DNA of 64,000 nucleotides from Brevibacillus borstelensis (GTDB taxonomy: Bacteria; Bacillota; Bacilli; Brevibacillales; Brevibacillaceae): positions 124,001 to 188,000 of the forward strand of contig NZ_RHHO01000012.1 in assembly GCF_003710865.1 (NCBI RefSeq). Direction: 5' to 3'. Positions 17,371 through 26,952 of the stretch are shown piece after piece (position 1 is the stretch's first letter; each line of letters begins with the position of its first letter). The position numbers and the translations under genes were made by a program. The notes below the pieces were generated by a model, which made no database searches, was not told where the DNA came from, and saw only the letters and a program-made list of their open reading frames with translations.

Positions 17371-19100
17371 AAAAGTCAATCTGGAAGAAACTCTCTGTTT
17401 TAGCGCTGACCGCGACGATCGGTCTGTCCAGCTTCACAACTGCCGCAGTGGAGGCGGCAAATCGCCCCACAACAATGTCGCCAAACGGCATGGTTACGGC
17501 TCCTCACTACCTGGCTACAGCCGCAGCTCTCAAAACACTCGAGGAGGGCGGAAACGCAGTCGATGCCGCGATTGCCGCCGCGTCTACGCTCGCCGTTGTT
17601 TACCCGCACTACACGTCGATTGGCGGCGACAACTTCTGGCTGATCTACAATGCAAAGACGAAAGAAGTAAGAGCGCTGAACGGAAGCGGTCGAGCTGGTG
17701 AAAAGGCAACGATCGAATATTACAAAAAGAAAGGCTACGAAAAAATTCCTTCCCGCGGGTACGAGTCCGCCAACACGGTCCCTGGTGTCGTTTCCGGTTG
17801 GTGGGAAGCGTACAACTACGCACACAAGGAATTGGCTGGAGATAGCAAGCTGAAATGGGACAGACTGTTGGAGCCGGCGATTGGATATGCGGAAAAAGGC
17901 TATCCGGTCTCTCCCAACCAAGTGTACTGGACCAAATACGCGATCGATCCGACAGACAACGATCTGAAAAATCTGCAGCGCTTTGAAGGGTTCCGCAAGA
18001 CCTACCTGAAAGCGAACGGCGAGCCGTACCAGGCCGGCGAAATCCTCAAGCAGGAGGATCTGGCGAAAACGTTGAAAGTGATCGCCAAAAAAGGCGCAGA
18101 CGGTTTTTACAAAGGCGAGATCGCCGAAAAAATCGTAAAAGACATGCAGGCAAACGGCGGTTTGCTGACTCTGAAAGACTTTGAAAAGCACACGTCCACC
18201 TGGGCTGATCCGATCACCGTCGACTATCGCGGATACCAAGCCTACAACGTACCGCCCAACTCTCAAGGCATGGCCTCATTGTCGATTCTGAACATATTGA
18301 ACAACATTGACCTGAAGAGCATGGGCGAAGGCACGCCGGATTACTACCACGCTATCGTGGAAGCGACGAAGCAAGCGTTTGCCGACCGCGACAAATGGCT
18401 GACAGACCCTGAGTTTGTTGACATTCCGGTAGACGAGCTGCTGTCCAAGCAGCACGGCAAAGACCTTGCTGCCCGGATTGACATGAAGCAGGCTGCCAAA
18501 ACCGTAGAACCGCTCGATCCCAAGGGCGACACTACCTGGCTCGGTGTAGTCGACAAGTACGGCAATGCCGTTTCCATGATCCAGAGCCACTACTTCGATT
18601 GGGGCTCGGGCGTCGTCGCGAAGGACACTGGTGTTCTCTTGCAAAACCGTGGAAGCTACTTCTCTCTGGACCCGAATCATATCAACCACCTGGAGCCAGG
18701 CAAGCGCACCTTCCACACGATCAACCCGGCTATGCTCTTGAAAGACAACAAGCCTTACCTGCTGTACGGTACACAGGGCGGTGAGGGGCAGCCGCAGACA
18801 CAAGCCGCTCTCGTCACGCGCATTATCGACTTCGGATTCACGGTTCAAGACGCGATTGAAGCACCGAGATGGCTGCATGGCCGCAACTGGGGCTCCTCCT
18901 CCAACAATCTGAAGGTAGAGAGCCGCATTCCGCAGGAAGTCCTCGACGAGCTGGTAAAACGCGGTCATCCGGTTGAGAAGCTGGAAGCCGCTTATACCGA
19001 TGCGATGGGTCAATCCGGTGCCATTCTGATCGATCCGAAAAGCAACATCAAGTTTGGCGGTGCAGACCCGCGCGGCGAAGGGGCTGCCATGGGCTATTGA
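17367..19100 (+). CDS. ggt: secreted gamma-glutamyltransferase family protein
   Basis: The 577-aa Ntn-hydrolase has a signal peptide (basic start, hydrophobic core, cleavage near AAVEAANRP). The large-subunit part contains GGNAVDAAIAAA. Self-cleavage is expected before the Thr in GDTTWLGVVDKYGNAVSM near residue 395, leaving that Thr as nucleophile, as in TTHFSVVD of classic GGT. The C-terminal subunit keeps GTQGGEGQPQTQ. Likely roles are extracellular glutathione or poly-gamma-glutamate processing or gamma-glutamyl transfer. The GTG start has GGAGG at a 7-nt gap. A c-di-GMP-I riboswitch controls it. Confidence 0.9.
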   Translation: MKKSIWKKLSVLALTATIGLSSFTTAAVEAANRPTTMSPNGMVTAPHYLATAAALKTLEEGGNAVDAAIAAASTLAVVYPHYTSIGGDNFWLIYNAKTKEVRALNGSGRAGEKATIEYYKKKGYEKIPSRGYESANTVPGVVSGWWEAYNYAHKELAGDSKLKWDRLLEPAIGYAEKGYPVSPNQVYWTKYAIDPTDNDLKNLQRFEGFRKTYLKANGEPYQAGEILKQEDLAKTLKVIAKKGADGFYKGEIAEKIVKDMQANGGLLTLKDFEKHTSTWADPITVDYRGYQAYNVPPNSQGMASLSILNILNNIDLKSMGEGTPDYYHAIVEATKQAFADRDKWLTDPEFVDIPVDELLSKQHGKDLAARIDMKQAAKTVEPLDPKGDTTWLGVVDKYGNAVSMIQSHYFDWGSGVVAKDTGVLLQNRGSYFSLDPNHINHLEPGKRTFHTINPAMLLKDNKPYLLYGTQGGEGQPQTQAALVTRIIDFGFTVQDAIEAPRWLHGRNWGSSSNNLKVESRIPQEVLDELVKRGHPVEKLEAAYTDAMGQSGAILIDPKSNIKFGGADPRGEGAAMGY

Positions 19101-19112
19101 TTTATAATACGT

Positions 19113-19143
19113 GCAGACTGCTGGGATTATCTCAGCAGTCTGC
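19113..19143 (+). terminator. hairpin after ggt, probable terminator
   Basis: GCAGACTGCTG and CAGCAGTCTGC form a perfect 11-bp stem with a 9-nt loop, but only ATTTCC follows, so termination may be partial. Confidence 0.55.
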
Positions 19144-19208
19144 ATTTCCAGCTTTATACTCTGTCCCTTCCGGATTCCCAGCATGAATTATGAAAGGATG
19201 CTGCAACG

Positions 19209-21203
19209 ATGCGTCTGTTCAGCAAGCTTCGGAATAAAATCATTATCTGGTTTTTGCTTGTGGCCGTACTCCCCTTGATCGCCTGCTCTTATCTGGTACT
19301 GACCGAAAGCACCAGAATTTTGATCGACAAGCAAAAGGATTCCTTTGTTCATTTGACGGAGTCGACTGCAAACGCCATGGACCAATGGCTGGACAGGAGA
19401 CTGTCGGAAGTAATGATTCTGGCACGATCCTCGGACATCCAATCCTTTGACAATGAAGCAAAGAACAAGTTCATTCGCAAATTTACGAACGAAATCAAAA
19501 TCTTTGACGGAAATACATTTATTTCCCCGGACGGGAAGGTAACAGCGGACACGTTTGAAGGCAGCGTAGGGATCAACCTGGCGGAGCGTCCGTTCTTCAA
19601 ACTCGGCATGGAGGGAAAAACCAGCTACTCTGACATGCTGATCGCAAAAACGACCGGAAATCGGTCGATTGTAGTCGCTTCTCCCGTTGTGAGCAATGCC
19701 GGAGAAAAACTCGGCGTACTGACCGGGCTTGTAAACGTGGATTCGTTCACCTCGACCTTTTTGGACAATGTACAACTGGGTGAAGGCGGTTACCCGATTT
19801 TGGTCGATAACCAAGGACTGATCCAGGTACACCCCAACCCCGACCTGATCGGCAAAACCATTGAGGAAGCAGCTCTCCCTGAAGGCTTGAGCAGCATTCT
19901 CAAAAATAACGCACCCGAATCGGGCTCCTTTACGTATCTGGACGGCGGTACCGAATACGTCGTTACGTACGCTTCTATCCCCAAGACTCATTACAGCCTG
20001 TTTTTCCACATCCCGATCGAGTCCATCACCTCTGAGGTAACAGCGCTGACACTGAATGTGATGTTGATTGTAGGTATCGTAGCAGCCATCGTCATTGCAG
20101 CCGCCTACTTTGTGTCTCGTCAAATCAGCCGTCCCATCGTTGAGGTTGCCGCCGTGGCCAGCCGAATTTCCGATGGCGATCTGGCGGTAGATCCGCTGGC
20201 CATCAGAAGCCGGGATGAAGTAGGGCAGCTCTCCGAGTCAGTCAACCATATGGTAGGCAATCTGAGGTCAATCATCGAACAGGTAAACACAGCAGCCGAA
20301 GAGCTCGCTTCCTCTGCAGAGGAGCTGTCGGCCAATGCCGAGGAGACCAGCAAGGCAACGGAACAGATCGCCTCTTCGATTCAGGAGGTGGCATACGGAG
20401 CGGAACAGCAGGTACAAAGCGTGGCGGAAAGTGTAGGAGCCATCAATGAAGTCTCAACGGGCATTCAGCAGATAGCCGTTAACGCACAAAATGCAGCTGA
20501 CTCTGCCGTGACTGCTTCGGAAATTGCTGTCGGCGGCAACAAGGCGATCGACACGGTCATGAGCCAGATGCAGTTGATTCACAGCACAGTAAACGAGATC
20601 GCCGGCATCGTCAAACGCCTCGGAGACAGCTCACAGGAAATCGGACAGATCGTCCAGGTGATTACCGACATCGCCCAACAGACAAACCTGTTGTCACTCA
20701 ATGCTGCAATCGAGGCAGCAAGAGCAGGAGAGCAGGGAAGAGGCTTTGCCGTGGTCGCTGACGAGGTGCGGAAGCTGGCCGAGGAATCGGCGAAATCAGC
20801 CCAGCAGATTGAACAACTGATCACAACGATTCAGACCGAATCCCATACCGCCGTGCTTTCCATGGAAAAAGGAACGAAGGAAGTGGCACTCGGTATTGAA
20901 GTGGTTAACGAGGCTGGCAGCTCATTCGTTCAGATCAGCGAATCCGTCGCTCAGGTCGCCAGCAAGATTCAGGAAGTGCAGGCCTATTCCCAGCAAATGA
21001 CGGCAAGCACGGAACAAGCCGTCTATTTGATCGAGCAAATATCCAAGGTGGCAGAAAACTCGGCAGACGGTACACAAAACGTTTCCGCCGCAACCGAAGA
21101 ACAACTGGCTGCTGTCGAGCAGGTCTCTTCTTCTGCCGAATCACTCGCGAGGGTTGCCGAGAAGCTGCAGGACCAAGTCCGGAAGTTTACCCTGTATCGG
21201 TAA
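19209..21203 (+). CDS. methyl-accepting chemotaxis protein with periplasmic-type sensor
   Basis: The 664-aa receptor has a TM helix at about 13-33, an extracellular double-Cache-like ligand domain to about 280 ([30 protein letters not shown]), a second TM at about 282-303, a HAMP linker and a long coiled-coil signalling domain. The hairpin tip [20 protein letters not shown] is intact. ATG 19209 follows GAAAGGATG. It lies 108 nt after ggt with a hairpin between, so some co-transcription from the riboswitch promoter is possible. The ligand is unknown. Confidence 0.93.
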   Translation: MRLFSKLRNKIIIWFLLVAVLPLIACSYLVLTESTRILIDKQKDSFVHLTESTANAMDQWLDRRLSEVMILARSSDIQSFDNEAKNKFIRKFTNEIKIFDGNTFISPDGKVTADTFEGSVGINLAERPFFKLGMEGKTSYSDMLIAKTTGNRSIVVASPVVSNAGEKLGVLTGLVNVDSFTSTFLDNVQLGEGGYPILVDNQGLIQVHPNPDLIGKTIEEAALPEGLSSILKNNAPESGSFTYLDGGTEYVVTYASIPKTHYSLFFHIPIESITSEVTALTLNVMLIVGIVAAIVIAAAYFVSRQISRPIVEVAAVASRISDGDLAVDPLAIRSRDEVGQLSESVNHMVGNLRSIIEQVNTAAEELASSAEELSANAEETSKATEQIASSIQEVAYGAEQQVQSVAESVGAINEVSTGIQQIAVNAQNAADSAVTASEIAVGGNKAIDTVMSQMQLIHSTVNEIAGIVKRLGDSSQEIGQIVQVITDIAQQTNLLSLNAAIEAARAGEQGRGFAVVADEVRKLAEESAKSAQQIEQLITTIQTESHTAVLSMEKGTKEVALGIEVVNEAGSSFVQISESVAQVASKIQEVQAYSQQMTASTEQAVYLIEQISKVAENSADGTQNVSAATEEQLAAVEQVSSSAESLARVAEKLQDQVRKFTLYR

Positions 21204-21267
21204 CGCGGAACATCCGATTGTCCGGCATGCACGCTGTTCGTTTGTCTTTGGCAAATCCCTTGCCCGC

Positions 21268-21310
21268 AAAAAAAGAGCACGGTATCGATAGACATAAACC
21301 GATACCGTGC
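21268..21310 (-). terminator. intrinsic terminator of the six-gene biosynthetic operon
   Basis: GCACGGTATCG and CGATACCGTGC form an 11-bp perfect stem with a T run on the minus strand, 36 nt past the stop at 21346. It also faces the end of the chemoreceptor gene. Confidence 0.85.
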
Positions 21311-21345
21311 TGACTTGAATGGTTTCCAAGCTGTCTTTTTGTCCG

Positions 21346-22503
21346 TTACCACTTGTACTTTTTCGCCATGCCGATGACAGCGCGATCGAGGATCGCAGCC
21401 AAGGCTCTCCAGATCATCTGTCGCCGGTAAGGAAGATGCTTTATATACACTGCCGTATACTCCGCAGTACCCTCTGCCCCGCGATCCGCTTTGAACGCCC
21501 CGACTCCGGCGCTTTGATGAAGCAAGAGGCCCTTTTGTTCCGCCTCCGACACCAAAAGGCTGGAGAGCATCCGGTACAGCCCCAGTTTTTTGGGAAGAGC
21601 GGTATCGTACCCGAACAGGGGAGTGGTCATCATGCCGTTTCGCTGAAAATAACCGAGAATCCCGTCCAATCTGCCTTCCTTTTCCAGACCAATCAAGGTC
21701 AGTATCTGCCTGTGCAGCGCCAGTCGGACAAAGGCCGGCGTCAATTGCGGATTCAGTTGGGAGTATTTGTCCAGGTAAAGCGCTTGGTAAAGTGCGGCGA
21801 TCCTCTCTGCATGCTCCTCCCCAAGCTCCTCGTGCCGAAGGATGCGATAACCGCTTTTCTTCAGCATATCCCGGTCCCGCTTTAACGTATTGCGAACGCG
21901 CCAGCCCTTTTCATTAGCCTGTTTGGGGTCAAACAGGTACACATACCGACTCGGCACCATCACATATCCGCTCCGCTCCAGGCCGGTCCATGCCTCCGGA
22001 CAGACGATTGGACTTACGGATCGAAAAGCCACGGCGTGGTCCGGAAACCTCCTGGTCAGGAAGCTGGTGATTTCCCGGACCTGTTCAGCCGTCAACGGGT
22101 GATACAGATTGGTGGACAGAAGCCAATTGTTCACGAACACAATCCGATTCACACGGCTAAGCTTCATCAGGGCACCTGCCCCGGACAACAACGGCCCGCC
22201 GAGAGAAGCTATCATGGAAGACGTGACCAGCTTCATTTCCTCGCGGGCATAGCTGATGTAGTGTGTATAGGGCGAGCATACGTATGAGTTGTCGTACTCC
22301 TCGTCATTGACAGTTACAGGCAGTACGAGATCATCGATGACAAGCGCCCCCATCCGCGTGCGGACATTAGACATGTACGCCGGGACAGAATCGAGAATCA
22401 GCGGCTCCAGATAGGCGCGGGCATACTCTCCGTCCTTCATCCTCTCCCAGGCAAGCTCTGCCAAATCCGTTTTCTCATACAGGCGGACGCGTTCAGCGTT
22501 CAT
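21346..22503 (-). CDS. GNAT/FemAB-like acyltransferase-type protein
   Basis: The 385-aa protein has no signal or TM segment. Its C-terminal two-thirds (from about 150) looks like a GNAT-superfamily domain. A basic segment (RVRNTLKRDRDMLKKSGYRI) precedes a region like those binding CoA or acyl-tRNA. I recognise the fold only loosely. It is the last gene of the six-gene operon, and its start overlaps the adenylate-forming gene by 11 nt. A role in acylating the pathway product is inference. Confidence 0.6.
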   Translation of the reverse strand: MNAERVRLYEKTDLAELAWERMKDGEYARAYLEPLILDSVPAYMSNVRTRMGALVIDDLVLPVTVNDEEYDNSYVCSPYTHYISYAREEMKLVTSSMIASLGGPLLSGAGALMKLSRVNRIVFVNNWLLSTNLYHPLTAEQVREITSFLTRRFPDHAVAFRSVSPIVCPEAWTGLERSGYVMVPSRYVYLFDPKQANEKGWRVRNTLKRDRDMLKKSGYRILRHEELGEEHAERIAALYQALYLDKYSQLNPQLTPAFVRLALHRQILTLIGLEKEGRLDGILGYFQRNGMMTTPLFGYDTALPKKLGLYRMLSSLLVSEAEQKGLLLHQSAGVGAFKADRGAEGTAEYTAVYIKHLPYRRQMIWRALAAILDRAVIGMAKKYKW

Positions 22504-23845
22504 CAGGTTGGAACATCCTTTCCACGCGCCGGAGCTTCCTTCCCCGCTCCGGTGGTTGATAAGGAGAAAAAACGATTTCGGGCCCTGCGTACCCCTGCCT
22601 CTCTATTTCCCGCTGCAGCTTCCGACGGACGTCCTCTTCCACATCCTCCCGCCGATATCCCGACGAAATGACAAGCGAGACTTCTACGTGCTCGGGACTT
22701 TTTTGACGGACGATGTACTCCTCAATTCCCTGTGACGCAGTCATCACTGCCCGGCGGACAAAATCAGGGAAAAAGGGGCGGAGCCCCTCGCCTCTTTCAG
22801 CAGAACCATCAGCGCCTTTGGCAGATGGAAAATAGAAAATGTCATCTGCCCGTCCCTCGATCTGTTCGAGAGCCAAAAACACGGAGCCGCAGGGACAAGG
22901 GTCCTTCCGTTCCGTCAAGATGTCGTTCAAACGGTATCGGATCATCGGCTGCGTGTACCGGGAAAAGTCGGTAATAATCGGATGGAACCGGGTTTTTTCC
23001 TCGTCCAGATACTCCTTTTCCATTACCAGGATGTCCTCGTTTACATGCAGAGTGCCATGCGAGCAGGTCGCCGCCAGGAAGCCTTCCGTACATTGGTAGA
23101 TCTGGTGGACGGGCCCGCCGAATGCCTCGCGGATCACCTCTTCATCGATCGGGTCCAGCACCTCCGCTACGGAGATAACCTTGCCTGGCCGGATATCAAG
23201 GGAGCCTTCCTGCTTGGCGACGGCCAGCAACCGAAGCATGGAGGGAGGCGCTACCAGTATCGTCGGCTGGTATTGCTGCAGATGGGCAATATGCGCTTCC
23301 AGCGAAAGAAGCAGGTCGAAAAAGGCGAATTGCAGCCGTTTCCGTTTTACCGATGTATACAAATTGCTGTTGGCCCGCAGAAAAAAGGCGACCCGCTGCT
23401 TCTCCCAGAGCGGCCCCGGCAATGCCTTCGCCAGTATGGCACCGGCCCATCTGACCCGCTCATCCGGCCCGACCAGGAAAATACCGCGGCTGCCGCTGGT
23501 TCCTGACGATAGCCCAACCGTAACCTCTCCGATTTTCGGGGTAAAATCCCGTGTCTCCTCGGCCTCCTCCGCAATCCGAAGCGCTTCGTCACGCTTGATT
23601 CCAGCCGTGTTCAGAAGATCAAAATGCTCCATCATCTCCCGCTTTTCAATCGGAGAGATCGTTTTCCAACCGTGCAAAGGATCGCTCCCGATTCGCTCGC
23701 GGTAAAAAGGCGAACGGGGCAAAACGTAGCGGAGCAGCTTCTGGACCTGCTTCTCCTGCCAGCAGGCAAGCTCCTGGCGGGTGTGAAACCGCTTGGCCAG
23801 CCGCCTGGTCTTGATGTACTGCCAGAGGGTACCGATCAGCTCCAT
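22493..23845 (-). CDS. adenylate-forming enzyme (F390-synthetase/PaaK-like)
   Basis: The 450-aa protein has the AMP-binding P-loop GLSSGTSGSRGI at about residues 110-121, the acid motif IYQCTEGF near 250, IRYRLNDILTER and a small Cys motif PCPCGS as in phenylacetate-CoA ligase and coenzyme F390 synthetase relatives. It should activate a carboxylate as an acyl-adenylate. The ATG follows AAGGGGGA and overlaps the MBL gene by 10 nt. The substrate is unknown; partners are the ketosynthase, SDR and ATP-grasp genes upstream. Confidence 0.8.
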   Translation of the reverse strand: MELIGTLWQYIKTRRLAKRFHTRQELACWQEKQVQKLLRYVLPRSPFYRERIGSDPLHGWKTISPIEKREMMEHFDLLNTAGIKRDEALRIAEEAEETRDFTPKIGEVTVGLSSGTSGSRGIFLVGPDERVRWAGAILAKALPGPLWEKQRVAFFLRANSNLYTSVKRKRLQFAFFDLLLSLEAHIAHLQQYQPTILVAPPSMLRLLAVAKQEGSLDIRPGKVISVAEVLDPIDEEVIREAFGGPVHQIYQCTEGFLAATCSHGTLHVNEDILVMEKEYLDEEKTRFHPIITDFSRYTQPMIRYRLNDILTERKDPCPCGSVFLALEQIEGRADDIFYFPSAKGADGSAERGEGLRPFFPDFVRRAVMTASQGIEEYIVRQKSPEHVEVSLVISSGYRREDVEEDVRRKLQREIERQGYAGPEIVFSPYQPPERGRKLRRVERMFQPDER

Positions 23846-24684
23846 GCAAATTCCCCCTTGCTCAGCTCATGTACTTCTGGACAATGCGTAGGCAGGATGT
23901 ACAGCTCCGGCCAGCTCCGGTGAAGCTCATGGAGGCGCCTCAGATTCCGCAAATAGGAAGCAGCGTCCGCCTTGATCAGGTGTGCAACAGGATGTGGTGG
24001 CCGATGCTTCCGGTACGCCTCGCTGGACCAGGCCGCATCCGCGCAAAGAAAGATGTCGCGGTCCTGCGTGTCGCGCAGGAAAAGGCCGAACTGTCCTTTG
24101 GCGTGTCCGCTCAAATCGATTGCCAGCAGGCTTTTGTCTGCAAACGGATCGTACGCTTCCTCAAACGGATGGTACTCCCCGGACAAGCGTATCTTTGGAC
24201 CATCGTCAATGAAAATGGCACGCTCCTCAAAGTCTTCCGGCATCAACTCCGGCAAAAATCCCCTTCTGACGGCGGCGATTCCTTTAAGTCCCTTGACCTC
24301 CTCATAAGCCGAACGGAAACAGTACAGCCGGGCCCCCGGAAAATCGTGCAAGCCGGCAATATGATCCGCATGGAAATGCGAAATGAAGATGCCAGTGACC
24401 TGTTCCGGTCCAATCCCTTTGCTTGCCAGCTGTTCCTTCACACACTGGCTCCGCTCAGTAAAGACCGGAGTCGCTTTGGCGTAAAGAGAATAGGGAAAAC
24501 GTGCGGCTGCTGTAAAAAAATGAGGGGCGTACCCGGTGTCAAACAACAGCAAGCCGTGGTCCGGATGATGCATGCACCCTGCCACAGCGTGAAACCGGAT
24601 CGATTGGAATCGCCCTCCGCCAAGCGAGATGGCCTCCAACTGCCGGCAAAAGCCCGTATCAAGCAGGGTCAGTGTTACGTTCAT
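23836..24684 (-). CDS. MBL-fold hydrolase (AHL-lactonase-like)
   Basis: The 282-aa protein has HFHADH at residues 103-108, the later metal-site motifs DLSGHAKGQ and CADAAW, and a terminal THCPE. The shape resembles AiiA-type lactonases and thioesterase-like MBL enzymes. The start at 24684 (MNVTLTLLDTG) lies inside the end of the SDR gene with a 26-nt overlap; a longer frame to 24804 is only a shadow. A product-releasing or lactone-opening role is inference. Confidence 0.78.
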   Translation of the reverse strand: MNVTLTLLDTGFCRQLEAISLGGGRFQSIRFHAVAGCMHHPDHGLLLFDTGYAPHFFTAAARFPYSLYAKATPVFTERSQCVKEQLASKGIGPEQVTGIFISHFHADHIAGLHDFPGARLYCFRSAYEEVKGLKGIAAVRRGFLPELMPEDFEERAIFIDDGPKIRLSGEYHPFEEAYDPFADKSLLAIDLSGHAKGQFGLFLRDTQDRDIFLCADAAWSSEAYRKHRPPHPVAHLIKADAASYLRNLRRLHELHRSWPELYILPTHCPEVHELSKGEFAWS

Positions 24685-25678
24685 GCTCTTGTCGCCACCA
24701 ATTCGCAAAGATTTCGATTCCTTCTTGCAAGCCGACCCGCGGCTCGTACCCCAGCTCTTCCCGGGCCCGGGTAATATCCAGCGTCTGACTTTTCGCCAAG
24801 ACACCCACCGTGTAACGAGTCAGCATCGGCTCTCTGTAGGCGAGCAGCGTGCGGGACAGCAGCTCCAGTACGGACGCAATGCCGTACGCTTGCCTATAGG
24901 AGACCTCCTTGCTATTAAGCGGCATGTCCAGCTTGGCAAAGACCGACTTCAGGACATCGATGAGCATGACCGGCTCTCCATTCGTGATGTTGTACACCTT
25001 TCCCAGCGTTTTTTCGGAAGAATCCATGCACAAAAGAAGCGCATCCACCACGTTGTCCACATACGTCAGGTCGATGACGGCCCGGCCTCCCTCAATAATG
25101 GGCACAAACCGATTTTTGTTGGCCCGGATCAGTCTGGGCAGGATTGCATTGTCCCCGGGTCCAAACAATGCCCTCGGGCGGATCGTAATCGTCGCCAGGC
25201 CATTTTCAAAGGCGTTGTCGACTTCCCGCTCGGCGAGGAACTTCGTCTCGGCATACTCATTGGCAAAGCGCTGCGGCAGCGGATCCGATTCCTTAATGCC
25301 CAGCCTGTCTTCAAAAGCGAAATACAAGCTCGGAGTCGAAACGTGTATCAATCGCTCTACATTGTGCTGCCGGCAGCCTTCGATCACATGGCGTGTGCCT
25401 TCCACATTGGCGGCGTACATATCGCGGTACCTTCCCCACGGTGAAGAAAACGCCGCCGCATGGATCACAATCTGCTTCCCGTAGCAGACGTCCCGAACGG
25501 CCTTTTGATCCGTGATGTCGGTGCAGACAAAGCGGATTCCTTCCTTTTGCAATGCCTCGCCCACCCGTTTGTTCCGGCCCAGCACCGTTACCTCTGCGCC
25601 CTGCTCATGAAGCCTTCGCGCCAGCTTCTGTCCCAAAAAACCGGTGCCGCCCGTCACCAGTACACGTCTGTTTTTCAT
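24659..25678 (-). CDS. NAD(P)-dependent extended SDR (epimerase/3-beta-HSD type)
   Basis: The 339-aa Rossmann protein has the N-terminal motif GGTGFLG at residues 10-16, catalytic Ser around 114 (HVSTPSLYF) and Tyr142-Lys146 in EYAETKFLAE. It resembles the OleD-like/3-beta-hydroxysteroid dehydrogenase group that reduces beta-keto acids, consistent with a ketosynthase III in the same operon. Its ATG overlaps the ATP-grasp stop (ATGA). Confidence 0.83.
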   Translation of the reverse strand: MKNRRVLVTGGTGFLGQKLARRLHEQGAEVTVLGRNKRVGEALQKEGIRFVCTDITDQKAVRDVCYGKQIVIHAAAFSSPWGRYRDMYAANVEGTRHVIEGCRQHNVERLIHVSTPSLYFAFEDRLGIKESDPLPQRFANEYAETKFLAEREVDNAFENGLATITIRPRALFGPGDNAILPRLIRANKNRFVPIIEGGRAVIDLTYVDNVVDALLLCMDSSEKTLGKVYNITNGEPVMLIDVLKSVFAKLDMPLNSKEVSYRQAYGIASVLELLSRTLLAYREPMLTRYTVGVLAKSQTLDITRAREELGYEPRVGLQEGIEIFANWWRQEHERNTDPA

Positions 25679-26952
25679 TCGTCACCATTCCATTCAATAT
25701 CGCTTGTGGAGCACTCGATCATGCTCATCCCGGTCTTTCTTTTCATATCTGCCAATATCCACAGCAAACGCAGCTGCTCAAAGGCGGGGAGGGGGTCGCT
25801 CCAGCGAAACACAACATCCCGCGACTTCAGGAACTCCCCCAGCCAGCGCCTTCCTTCTCTCCAACTGCGAAGGGAAGGCAGTCCGTAGAAGAGCATAGCC
25901 ATCGACAACGCTGCCGATGCATTCGCGGAAGGCACAACTACAGGCTGTTTCTCCGCGTGCACCGGGAGAGTCGCTCGTTCCGGCTTTTCCAAAGCCTCGT
26001 TATTGTCGTTTCCGTCATGTTCCCCGCCAGCTCCGCGACCACCAAAAAACGCCTCTGCCGCCTCCCTTTTTCCCCTGAAGAGGTGGATACCGCTGGTCAG
26101 GCGCGGGTTGCATTCGATTGGGTACAGCTCCCCTGTGCGTGTCTCGATAAAATCAAAGGCGATCTGCCCGGTAAAACGGCGGAGCCCGACCATCTTTTCG
26201 ACAAACGTTCGCACTCCGGGATGGTCCGCAAAGCTGAAAGAAATAGACGCCCCCTGCCCGGCCGTGAACGTCGTGGCATAATCGGCGTACAAGGCAAGGC
26301 GGCCTTCCCTGGCTACCGCATAGCTGCACAGCTGCCTGCCCGCGATGAACTCCTGCACGAGCCATGTTTCTCCCTCTCTTATAGCAGGGAGTTCGCTCGC
26401 TGTATACCAATCCTTTCTTGGCGAAGAGCGGCGCAAGATATGGACACGGGAAGAAAACCGGGAAAAAGCAGGCTTCAACACGACGCTTTTTCCCGGTTCG
26501 ACATCTTGGAGAGCTTCCAGCAGCCCGGCAGCCGATATAACCGATCTCGTCTGCGGGACGGAAAAACCGGCTTGCTCCGCCAGCCTGACAAACGCTGCTT
26601 TATCATGCCAGATGCGCAGTTCTTCAAGGCTTTCCACAAACGGTTCCACATAATGACGGAGACGCTCTCTGCCCTTTGCGACGAAAAAAACTTCCTCGCA
26701 TGTCGGGACGAGCAGGTCTGCTTTTTCCCTTTCTGCAATGCGGCAAAGCTCTTCGATATATTCTTTTTCCTGCTGTCGGGGAGGGGGCACGAGGTAAGAA
26801 CGGGCAACCGCTCGGGATACCCGGCACAGGTGAGCGGGCAAGCTCTCCGCCACCACAACGCAGTGTCCCGCCTCGTCAAACAGCCGAGCCAGCTCCAAGG
26901 TAGCCGGTGCTCTTCCCCCTGTCAGCAGGATCGTCTTCCTCTCAGTATTCAA
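25675..26952 (-). CDS. ATP-grasp domain protein
   Basis: The 425-aa protein starts with a pre-ATP-grasp Rossmann region (ILLTGGRAPATLELARLF). The ATP-grasp segment follows (VVLKPAFSRFSS, WLVQEFIAGRQLCSYAVAR, FDFIETRTGELYPIECNPR). ECNPR is the metal-binding end typical of carboxylate-amine ligases. The TTG start has GGGAGG at about 8 nt, which fixes it, and overlaps the ketosynthase stop. It probably joins an acyl group to an amine or amino acid; substrates are unknown. Confidence 0.8.
   Translation of the reverse strand: MNTERKTILLTGGRAPATLELARLFDEAGHCVVVAESLPAHLCRVSRAVARSYLVPPPRQQEKEYIEELCRIAEREKADLLVPTCEEVFFVAKGRERLRHYVEPFVESLEELRIWHDKAAFVRLAEQAGFSVPQTRSVISAAGLLEALQDVEPGKSVVLKPAFSRFSSRVHILRRSSPRKDWYTASELPAIREGETWLVQEFIAGRQLCSYAVAREGRLALYADYATTFTAGQGASISFSFADHPGVRTFVEKMVGLRRFTGQIAFDFIETRTGELYPIECNPRLTSGIHLFRGKREAAEAFFGGRGAGGEHDGNDNNEALEKPERATLPVHAEKQPVVVPSANASAALSMAMLFYGLPSLRSWREGRRWLGEFLKSRDVVFRWSDPLPAFEQLRLLWILADMKRKTGMSMIECSTSDIEWNGDE

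Noticed and set aside
19113..19143. tRNA or riboswitch at the hairpin after ggt
   Set aside because: It is a simple 11-bp stem-loop without further conserved structure.
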